A stretch of 64,000 nt of DNA from the NCBI GenBank assembly GCA_023525975.1, contig CM042021.1:78499501-78563500 (forward strand). Reading direction: 5' to 3'. Every line of letters begins with the position of its first letter. The first letter of the stretch is position 1. A model generated the notes under the pieces. That model did no database searches and was not told the DNA's origin. It saw only the letters and a program-made list of their open reading frames with translations. A program made the position numbers and the translations under genes. This document shows, one piece after another, positions 55,715 through 64,000 of this stretch. The DNA is from Smallanthus sonchifolius. Its lineage: Eukaryota > Streptophyta > Magnoliopsida > Asterales > Asteraceae.

Positions 55715-55925
55715 GTTCTATATGATAGAAGTTTGAATTTAAATTATTATATAAATAGATACAAGGAAAATAATTCGCCATAGAATTAGATAGTAATTAC
55801 TTCATTTCATTAGCATAATATTGTAATATAAGGGTCCTAATTATAACAAAATGTCTGCGATTTGTTTCATGAGTTAGCAGATAGTAGATAGTTAAATACT
55901 AACACAACACATCCTACTTAGGGTT

Positions 55926-56483
55926 CTAAAAGTAATAAATAAAAGCAACGACGAATGCGACTATGGCCATGATCCACAAAAGACTCCCATTCCCATGGCC
56001 GGTTGTTGCCAGTAGTGCTTCATCCCTAGCTGAGTCAGCTAGTGCAAGTGCGATGATTAGTGCTTCCTGGGTCTGCTCTAGCTTTGATGTGATGCTCACG
56101 ATCCACTCCTGGTGTTGGTGAAGTAAAGCTCTATCTTCACGTCCTTGGTCAAACAACCAAAGGACGTAGATTGAGTTGATGTCTCTAGTGGGTTGAGTAT
56201 CCTCATCCGGGTACTCCTCGATTGGATATCCCATCGTGGGAGTAGGTGATCCTCCAACAGTGAATGAGTATGGTAGTGGTATATCCTGTGCGGTCACTCG
56301 AAAACTATGGGGCTGGTGCCCAAGCACACTTACGGGTGACGTCGAGCCGTTCCCTGTCTCGGAGTTCCAATCCTAATCTGACTCATCGTCGTCGTCTACT
56401 AGGTAGCACGTACTGTCAACTGGGTGCTCAGGTAACTCGGTGTTCTCGTCCTGTGTGTATTGGTGAGGTGTAGTGGAAGACAT
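55926..56483 (-). CDS. leader ORF 2 of Gypsy C: acidic, C-terminal hydrophobic tail
   Basis: From the ATG at 56483 (MSSTTPHQYTQDENTE) to 55926, 185 codons with one in-frame TAG at 56373-56375 (codon 37). An acidic N-terminus (DDDDESD) is followed by a Pro/Gly-rich part (PYSFTVGGSPTP) and a helical stretch (HQHQEWIVSITSKLEQTQEAL). The last 20 residues are strongly hydrophobic (GSLLWIMAIVAFVVAFIYYF), like a tail anchor. It is similar in layout and in places in sequence to leader ORF 1. It sits between primer site and gag, with TATATTTCAG, an acceptor-like site, directly before the ATG. I know no family for it. Membrane location is predicted only. Confidence 0.65.
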
Positions 56484-56672
56484 GCTGAAATATACACAAT
56501 ATGTAAACAAATAGCATACAAAACATAATGGTTTACATAAACAAAATCATAGTTTTTGATGCAATATTCCTACTAATAGTTGGACAGCATGCCCACATGA
56601 CGAGAGCGAAAAACTTTATCGTCTAGTACAAAAGAACAAACTAGAAGTCATGGCTGTCACATGAAATAAAAC

Positions 56673-57338
56673 CTAGTAATACAGATAGATGATGAGAGAT
56701 GTGAGGAAAGCCCAAATGAGAACTAAGGGTGTCATAATGCTGCATGTGGCGGCTATGCGAGTAGCATCACGAGCTGCCATCCCGTCCTCACGAGTAATCA
56801 CTAAGTCCTCCTTGACCGTGCCAATATCTCCGACAAACATCTCGTTGGTGGCTAGTTGTTCCCTCTTATGCCTCTCCAGCGCCTGCAATCTTTTGATTAT
56901 CCGGATCTGATCATCCTCAATGTCGGCTTTCATTTGAAACATCTCAATCATCCAAGACTCGCGTGCACCATAGTTCGGTTCTTCTACCTCCTGTGTAGGT
57001 GTTTGCATCTCAGGCTCTTGGGTACAAAGCGTAACCGTCTTGGGTAAGCCGGTAGTCTTCCGGGTTGTCAATCGGGTGCGTGCTCCTTGTCGCGGCGGTG
57101 GAGGCATAGGTTGTGTCGGGAGTGCTGGGTGTGGTGACACGGGTGGTGCAGAGTCTGCGTCATCGGCTACAAGACTGTAGCTTGGTCCACCGGGCACATA
57201 GAATGGGGATTTCCTCCAGCTGCTAGGAAGTTTGGCTGTGCTACCGTCCGAGTGATTCTCGCTAGTTACTTCGGTTGGCTCCTCATCGTCGGAAGCGACT
57301 GAGTAGTAACTCTATGATCCTGTTGAATAGCTCGACAT
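56673..57338 (-). CDS. leader ORF 1 of Gypsy C: coiled coil, C-terminal hydrophobic tail
   Basis: From the ATG at 57338 (MSSYSTGS) to 56673, 221 codons with one in-frame TAG at 57312-57314 (codon 9). Downstream the frame is open for 212 codons: acidic SDDEEPTEV, NHSDGST, a Pro-rich part (PTQPMPPPPRQGART), a helical region (about 125-190, MIEMFQMKADIEDDQIRIIKR) and the hydrophobic end SIMTPLVLIWAFLTSLIIYLYY. The order acidic, Pro-rich, helical, ARD motif, hydrophobic tail matches leader ORF 2, so the two look like an ancient tandem duplication. TTATTTATTTTCAG before the ATG is a good splice acceptor. Translation could begin downstream of the TAG. Function unknown. Confidence 0.65.
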
Positions 57339-57389
57339 CTTGCTGAAAATAAATAATAATAAGTCTAAGTATGACTCGTAATGTCTATA

Positions 57390-57395
57390 ACTTAC
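57390..57395 (-). promoter_or_regulatory. candidate 5' splice site in the Gypsy C leader
   Basis: Minus strand GGA-GTAAGT lies about 85 bases after the primer site and upstream of all three ORFs, each of which is preceded by an acceptor-like AG. It would allow alternative splicing to choose the first ORF. Confidence 0.35.
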
Positions 57396-57464
57396 TCCTA
57401 TAATAGTGATGTCCTAAAGTTATAGTCTAGGTTAGCTAAGGCCACCTAATTCCCTATAACCATG

Positions 57465-57478
57465 GGCTCTGATACCAA
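57465..57478 (-). other. primer binding site of Gypsy C
   Basis: Minus strand TTGGTATCAGAGCC, an initiator-Met tRNA match two bases from the LTR end. Confidence 0.88.
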
Positions 57479-57480
57479 GC

Positions 57481-58371
57481 TGTCACACCCTCGCTAAAGC
57501 GGAAACACGAGAGGGTAACGAAATGTGGTATGTCGAGTTATCACACGGTAATAAAAGAAAATACTAGTTCATTCATTCATAATCAAAAGAGCACAAGGAG
57601 TTTCATTTTTAGGGTTACAAGTTTTTAATCCCATACATAAATAGGCTAATTAACTATGGCCTATTACAAAAGCAAATCTTCAAGAAGCTCCTATTTGTGC
57701 GTGTCTTGATACTTATCATTTGTTACATGAAAAACATGCTAAAAAGGGTCAACTAAAAAGTTGGTGAGTTCGTAGGTTTAAAACTCGAGTAAACAATAAG
57801 TTCATAAAATCACATATATAAATATATAAGTTTGAAATATGTGCGAGAGGAAATGCAATGCAATTTGAGCCCACAACAACTAAACCCGTTGACTGAGTTT
57901 GCTCCAATGAGTATTCATGCCCTATCATGAGGCATTTTGTTTGTTTCAGTAATAATCATCCAATATAGTTGCCTGTTGATTTACGCGTTCAACAAACTAG
58001 ATAATGGGGATTGTCAATCCTGATACTATTATCTATATTAAACCAAGGCTCGATCCATGACTTAAATAGTTGTGTGTAACAGGGTCTTAATGTGATAGTG
58101 AAACTCATACAATTAACATTTCGGGTGGCACATATATATGAAAACGAATTTGTATAAGTTAGCATGTTTTTCCCCCAAATCAAGTAAATATAAAAAGGGG
58201 CTATGAGATCTCACCTTTCGATGGTGGTGAGTGGTAATTTCTCCAAGTAAGCATGTGGTTGACCTAAACATATCCTACAAATTATGAGGATGCTAATGAG
58301 GTCTTATGAATTAAGTTTGTTGTAAATGTTGGGTTGTATACTTGAATTTACAAAGTTCTCAACTTTTTATG

Positions 58372-58405
<34 letters not shown>

Positions 58406-59685
58406 TATAATAATATTTTTGCAAAGTTCGACAATATTTATGAACTAATTTGGCCTAATGATCCTTTCGTGTAAAAAAAAGATAAGTTTTTAGATATTTC
58501 GATTCGAACATTATATATATATATAATTTTGTAAAATATACCTAATAGTTAGTTTTTAAGGAAGTAGGTATTATATATATATATATATATTTGGATGTCT
58601 TACTGTTTGTTAACGTTTTTAATATAAGTGTAACTTTATAGTTATTTTAGTAAAAGATAGTATTAATCGTATTTTTTTATATATTTATTTTGTAGTAAAA
58701 ATAATATGTACACCTTTATATGTCTAAAGAAATAATATATTTATCCTTTTTGTGACTATTTTATAAATGTATGTTGTATTTCAATGTGGTCATCACTATA
58801 TTGACATAAAACTATCTAAACATTTATTTCTTAGTTCATTTTAGGGATTATGACTTTTATTACTAATGACAAATCATACACTTGTTATATGTACTGCATA
58901 CCAAGTATTTAGGTAAAAACCATCTTTTAATTTAATAAGACTTACTTCGACATATGTACATGAATTTATAACTATGACATAATATACTTATGATCCTAGT
59001 AATTATAAAAGTTAACTTAATCTAACCATTGTTTTAAATAGTTAATTTCATAAGTCTTGAGGTCAAAGCTTGATTTATAATAAAACTATAAATATGAATA
59101 TGATTCTAAAATGGAAAGATCATGAGTCTATATGTGTTAAATTTTCAAAATGATCATACATATAAATATATATTAAAACGTTGGAGTCTATGAGTCTTGA
59201 ATCAAAGTTTGGTTTCTACAAATTTATAAAACTAAAAACATGTATTTGATGTATATGTGAAAGGATCATGTGTCTAGGCCATCTCAAGGTTCCAAATCAT
59301 ATTGCATGCATATATTTATGAAAATAATAGGTCATAAGTATGAGTATTATGGAATTCTAAGTTTTGAATATAAGATTTATCATGTATAATCTTTAGTATG
59401 GAAGTCAAGGGAATGAGTTTAAAGAGGATGAGCATACCCACTTAGGAGAAGTAATGAGTAGAGATGGTGAAACTTTGAGGCTTGCAACTTGTCTAGAGGT
59501 TGGATGTAGAACTCAAGATTAACACAGGGACAAAGAAGCTTCTAGTCGATTTAGTGTGTGGGTTGGTTTCCAAACAAAGACTATTTATAGGAGATTTGGG
59601 GTATGGGTTTGAACTCTTAAAAATGAATCATGGCATGGTATATTTTAGTTAGAAATTGAAGGACATAAGGGGGGTGTCCCTCTGC
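57481..59685 (-). repeat. 5' LTR of Gypsy C, truncated
   Basis: Homologous to 47571-50035 of the 3' LTR, sharing TGTCACACCC, the conserved block (57719-57776) and TA microsatellites (58376-58403 and 58570-58590). It lacks the tandem duplication and about 50 bases that follow it. Homology ends abruptly at GTCCCTCTGC (59685). The missing 1.05 kb would hold the U3 promoter region. Confidence 0.87.
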
Positions 59686-60521
59686 GAATCGATTGAAGGA
59701 AACTACAGATTTGTTCAAATTAGTGAACAAAATCAAGGAATTGTAGAGGTTGATCGAAGGCCTGATCAAAATTAAAAGGATTCAGGTAGAGTAAAATGAC
59801 ACAGGGCTGTGTGGATTTGATAACAGTAGCAGGTTTCGGTAAAGGAAGGGACTGAAACGAAGGATTGCATAAACGTGGAAGTGTAGACTGGTCAAATTAG
59901 GATTGAGGTTTGACTGTTACCACAAAACAGGGATGAAAAATTATTGTTGCGGTTTGTAAAGGGCTGCTGTAAACAGGAACAAACGTAAGGCAACAAGGAA
60001 AGGATGCAAAGGTTGATGTTTAGGATTACTGGAATCAAGATACGGAAGCATTAGAGAAAAAAAAATGAAATTGCAGATTTTTTTGTGTTTGGATACGTGA
60101 GGCAGGAACAATCAAAGGGGTTGTTTGTTGGATTAAGGCTTCACAAGGGAGAACGCACGAAGGCGTGTTGCGGTACCAAACATAACTGAGACAAAGGTGT
60201 GCTCGGAGGGAAAGACTAAAGTGTTCAAGAACGTGTTACGATGACGTTAGGAACAAAGTTCAAAAAAGGAAAACAGGTGATCAAAAGGCCGGATCACAAG
60301 AACAGATTTCATACGAGGAAGACGTGAAATCCAGGTTCTATATTTTCGAACTAAAGTCTACTTTATAGAAAATTACTATACCTACGGTTAGGTTTAGAAA
60401 TTGTTACTGATTCCTAGATCAGTTAGTGAGAACTATTGGAATCATAATTGTGGTTTTAGAGAAAACCAGTCTTGCATAGAAACTTGTCGTTAGAGTTTTA
60501 GAAAAAAACTTAGATTTTACC
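59686..60521 (+). other. Copia F upstream region, no landmarks found
   Basis: 836 bases between the truncated LTR and the gag start. I see no TG...CA LTR borders and no initiator-Met primer site, so it cannot be divided into LTR and leader. Confidence 0.4.
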
Positions 60522-61310
60522 ATGCCAGAGACACCACCAGCAGGGACGGGCGGTAAAGTGATTGTAATTCACAAAGAAGCTAGTTATTTGACCCATTACC
60601 AATGCCCTATATTAAAATCAACAAACTATACAATATGGGCATTACGCATCAAGCTAATACTCGAAGCTAATGGTTTATGGGAAACAATAGAACCTAGTGC
60701 CGACACAGAACGCGATGTCAAGAAGGACAAAGCCACGATGGCTTATCTGTATCAAGCACTACCGGAGGATGTGATATTACAAATCGCAAGTTGCAAGACA
60801 GCAAAGGAAGTCTGGGATGCATTAAAGACCGGACATGTCGGTGTAGACCGAGTGGAGAAGGCACGATTGCAAACACTCACAACGGAGTTTGAGTTATTGC
60901 AAATGAAGGAACATGAAACGATATATTCGTTTACAGGAAAGATGAATAGTATTGTCACAAAGGCGAGCTGTTTAGGAACAACATTTGGTCAACCAATGTT
61001 AGTACGAAAAATTCTAAATGCCGTACCAGATAGGTTTACCCAAATTGTCGCATTTACTTCTAAATTGCCGTACCAGAAACTTATAATTTCCATTAGGGAT
61101 GGTCTAATAATTTCAACACATCACGAGGGAGCTGACGTGATGGAAAGTCCAAGCAATATGAGAAGGGAGAAAGCTCATCTCAAAAGTCCAAGTATAAGAA
61201 CTTCAAGAAGTGGAGAAAACCAGCAGGGGACTTAAGCAAGGTGCAATGTTACGGGTGTAACAAGTTTGGACATGTCAAGAAGAACTGCCCACAACAAGAG
61301 CATGCATAAG
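60522..61310 (+). pseudogene. Copia F gag
   Basis: The ATG at 60522 opens 237 residues: SYLTHYQCPILKSTNYTIWALRIK (capsid start), LWETIEP, MAYLYQALPEDVILQIA, AKEVWDAL, FELLQMKEHETIYSF and LPYQKL, a UBN2-type Copia gag. The frame shifts near 61160-61235. The zinc knuckle CYGCNKFGHVKKNC (about 61246-61288) is in another frame and ends with a stop after QQEHA. Confidence 0.87.
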
Positions 61311-61324
61311 AACAGTCTAACTTA

Positions 61325-61691
61325 GTGCAAGAGGACGTTGAACCGACGCTCTTAATGGCAATTAGTGAAGACAAGAAAATAGAAGAGATTTTCATAAATG
61401 AGAAAATAGAACCTACCAAATATACGACAGCAGATGAAAGTCTATGGTACTTAGACAACGGAGCAAGTAACCATATGACTGGTGTACAAGAGCATTTTCA
61501 AGAATTGGATGAAAATATTACTAGAAATGTTCGGTTTGGAGATGGGTTGTATGTAGAGATAAAAGTCAAAGACTCAATAGTACTTGAATGTAAAAACAAG
61601 GAACAAAGGGTGATATCCCAAGTTTATTACATTCCAAGTTTGAAAAGCAACATACTGAGCCTTGGACAGTTAACAGAAAATGGGTGTAAGG
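61325..61691 (+). pseudogene. Copia F protease, cut by LTR D
   Basis: Reads LWYLDNGASNHMTG, a Copia protease active site of the D-x-G-A-S-N-H-M type. It continues VRFGDGLYVEIKVKDS and VYYIPSLKSNILSLGQL and stops being Copia at NGCKV, where LTR D starts. The frame then runs on into the LTR for a few dozen codons, which is an artefact of the insertion. Confidence 0.88.
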
Positions 61692-63099
61692 TGTCACACC
61701 CCAACCGACGGCGAAAACGTCGGGGCGGGACATGGAAACTGTTCATAAGCTCATGGTTTTCTACAGTTGGAATAATTAAACAACTAATTTCATTTCATAA
61801 ATCAGGACATCAAATCCAACAATACAATAATGGAAATTACATAAGCAAACTTGTTCAAATTTAAATACTAGGTCCTTAAACTTAAATGAAAGCAACTTGA
61901 TCAAACTCATTTGTTTGTACCTGAAACATGATGAAAACGAGGTCAACTAAAAAGTTGGTGAGTATACACAAGTTTTAACACTACAAATAAAGTTCAAATG
62001 TTTTATACAATTCATACGATACATGGTATATAAGGCATTTATGGAGAATCTATAGTTAAGCTAGGTGTACAATCAAACCTTGTGACTGAGGCATAACACG
62101 CAGGTTACCCTAATGTAATGTCGGTAACAAACACCCTACTCGGGTGGGTTGTCATACTCAATAGATCTATCAATGTTAACCGTTGGCTTGTACTGAGTTA
62201 ATGATTGCACTAATGTCATGTATATGTAGTCTTAACTCTTAGCATTCAAGCATAAAGCACAAATAAACACATAGCATCATATTATTGAATAGTATATGAG
62301 TTATTGCAAAGAGTATTCATGTTTCACCCCAAAAGTGCAAAATGAAAAAGGGGCTATGTAAAACTCACTTGTAAGATGTTTGTAGATAGTACGGGCAATA
62401 GATAGCACAAGTGATTTCCAAATCACAAGATTAACCTAGAGATGAATTCATATGAATTTGATTTAGTAACATGCCAATGTCTAAGGTAGAGTCTAGGGTT
62501 TAATGGGTTTTGATGTGTGGATTAAAGTTGTGTTATTTCATGTAGAGGATGTATGTAGATTGATACTTGTATAAAAGTTTGATTAAAAATGTAAGTCCTA
62601 AGTATACGATTTTAATAATAAATATGACTTAGGGTTTTAACTCAAAATAGATAAATAATAAAAAAATTATTTTTATTTATTTATTTGTTAATAAAATAGT
62701 ATGTCCTTTAAAAATATAGGAAGTGTAAATATATGTCAATATATATTTAGGAAAAATTATATTTGTATAAATAGAGCTTAAAGCCAAATGTATTTAATTA
62801 ATAGAAATTGATTTTGTAAAATCTGTTTTTTATATGTTATAAAACCTTAACAAAATGTTATAAAATTTGATATTTTAAATGCTTTGAATGGTAGTTTAAA
62901 TATTTAATTTAAAATAAACTTTTTAAATGATTTTTGTATAAAAGAAAATTTCTAACAATTTAAATTGCAAAAATAATTGTTTTACGTTTAAATTACTAAT
63001 TATTGTGCAAATTTGTTCTATATGGTATTGGGTTTATAAAATAAATTTTATAGAATAACTTTTGTTGCTAAAACTGTTTTTAAAAAAATAATGCAGACC

Positions 63100-63117
63100 A
63101 CCCGGTTCGAACCGGGT
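63100..63117. repeat. 18-bp perfect palindrome
   Basis: ACCCGGTTCGAACCGGGT, self-complementary, with a GGTTCGAACC core like a Pol III B box. Inside LTR D, about 140 bases from the tRNA-like segment. Confidence 0.85.
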
Positions 63118-63247
63118 TGTTTCTGTGTATGTAACGCGAATTACCACCGGGATAGAGGACTAATACTGATAACGAACCGACCCTCAATGGATTACACATG
63201 AACTTGAAAGGGAGGCGAGCCTGGTTTCAGCTATAAACAAAAAGGCC

Positions 63248-63320
63248 CGGATTTTGTGGGTTTCGAACCCACGCCATCTGGTCCGATGGTGCAATGCCTT
63301 AGCCAGTCAGACCAGATGGT
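63248..63320 (-). other. tRNA-like segment with A-box and B-box motifs
   Basis: Minus strand has TGGCTAAGGC (63305-63296), like an A box. About 24 bases downstream is the T-arm GTGGG-TTCGAAA-CCCAC (63272-63256), with a B box GGTTCGAAACC. No matching acceptor stem is found, and a separate inverted repeat CCATCTGGTC / GACCAGATGG spans the middle. It is not a functional tRNA gene as it stands. It may be a decayed tRNA (Leu or Ser type) or a tRNA-derived promoter relic. Confidence 0.4.
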
Positions 63321-64000
63321 TTCGTTGGTCTAAAAGGGCACCCACTTAAATGTATACGCTTTCTAAATCAAGAACTTATCCCTAATTTAGAATACGCATA
63401 AATGGTCAAGAACCCTAATCAAAATTGTTCCCGATAACACCGGTCATGCCGAATTGATAGAGGGTTAATTATCGCCAGAGGATTACGAATTAGGAGCACT
63501 AAAACTTACTTGGAATGGTGAAGTAATGAGTGAGAACGACTGGAACGAAAGCTCGGCTGTTCTTGAAGCTTGACAGAGTTCCAGAGATGTAATGCCGATC
63601 AATTGGGGGTTCGGAGAGTTTGAATGGAGTTATGTGAAGGTGAGGGACGAGTTAATTTTATTCGTTATATCAAAAATGTTTGATTCGATTGAATCCTTGC
63701 GTGTGACAGCTGTCGGCCTAATTATGCGTGAAATCAAATGTTTGGGGATGAATTGGGTCGCGAAAACGGCTTGAATACATGAGAAATTAGACTATGCGTG
63801 ATTTGCGGAATTGAACACGCTCGAATTCCTTGATTTGAGGTTGGAATGAACACGGTTTTGAGTCTGTGAAGTTAAACCGTTTAAAATTTGAACTTAGCTG
63901 CTCAATTATATCATTTGGAATGTTGTTTGGGCCGAGGTGAGGTCGGTAATCGATCCAGGACTCAACGCAGGTCCAATCCAGTCGGGTTCGATCAATTCTC

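Larger units (their letters stand above)
47571..59685 (-). mobile_element. Gypsy C with leader ORFs
   Basis: Minus-strand Ty3/Gypsy with the best-preserved gag-pol in the window. Sense order: truncated 5' LTR (57481 to about 59685), primer site, leader with two ORFs (57338-56673 and 56483-55926), gag-protease (55714-54101), RT-RNase H (54182-52404), integrase (52491 to about 51100), polypurine tract and 3' LTR (47571-51087). The 5' LTR lacks its first 1.4 kb (U3), replaced at 59685 by Copia F sequence, so the target duplication cannot be tested. A one-base shift joins protease and RT, and a few stops hit the integrase. Confidence 0.9.
61692..64000 (-). repeat. LTR D (Gypsy type), partial
   Basis: In + orientation begins TGTCACACCCCAACC followed by a hairpin CCGACG-gcgaaaa-CGTCGG. 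It carries the conserved CCTGAAA ... AAAAAGTTGGTGAGT block at 61918-61965, in the same position as in Gypsy C. The rest to the window end is AT-rich (62640-63070), then a more mixed part. No internal region is reached, so solo LTR and full element cannot be told apart. The orientation is inferred from the shared block. Confidence 0.7.

Noticed and set aside
63248..63320. Functional tRNA gene
   Set aside because: A T-arm and an A-box-like motif are present but no acceptor stem pairs, and a separate inverted repeat occupies the anticodon region.

Overview
This window is plant nuclear DNA that consists almost entirely of nested LTR retrotransposons. Most reading frames are Ty3/Gypsy or Ty1/Copia gag, protease, integrase, reverse transcriptase (RT) and RNase H pieces broken by stops and frameshifts. 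The many AT-rich LTRs and the large extra ORF carried by the two Sirevirus-like Copia copies suggest an Asteraceae genome (Tanacetum, Artemisia or Chrysanthemum type). That taxon guess rests on family recognition from memory, not on a search. I found no intact host gene, rRNA, canonical tRNA or CRISPR array.

Layout, left to right. (1) 1-20458: the 3' end of Gypsy 'A' (+), with its 3' LTR split by two insertions: a non-coding large retrotransposon derivative ('LARD', 893-10366, minus) with LTRs of about 4.3 kb, and a 5'-truncated Sirevirus-like Copia ('E1', 10475 to about 18990, minus). (2) 20459-24869: unique or degenerate DNA with exon fragments of two different host genes (hydroxyproline O-arabinosyltransferase and a beta-hydroxyacid dehydrogenase) in the same orientation, followed by a foldback MULE-type MITE with a perfect 9-bp target duplication. 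(3) 24870-27311: a short Gypsy that encodes only gag and protease between 321-bp LTRs. (4) about 27400-45583: Gypsy 'B' (minus), split by a solo LTR inside its RT (30144-32422) and by a young Copia derivative ('E2', 34543-43133, +) that has lost pol but keeps gag and a long 3' ORF. (5) 45584-46431: an LTR fragment in + sense. (6) 47571 to about 59685: Gypsy 'C' (minus), with 3.5-kb LTRs and near-complete gag-pol. It carries two small related ORFs upstream of gag, each ending in a hydrophobic tail. (7) about 59686-61691: a Copia gag-protease piece ('F', +), cut by an LTR ('D') that runs to the window end.

Functionally, the coding parts are replication machinery of mobile elements. The LARD, E2 and the gag-protease element lack polymerase and would need enzymes supplied in trans. 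Most likely to reward follow-up: the paired tail-anchor-like leader ORFs of Gypsy C, each preceded by a splice-acceptor-like site; a pol C-terminal tail preserved in the otherwise non-coding LARD; a sequence block conserved across otherwise dissimilar LTRs; palindrome arrays that arose separately in several LTR families; and the two-gene exon chimera at 23.3-24.1 kb.
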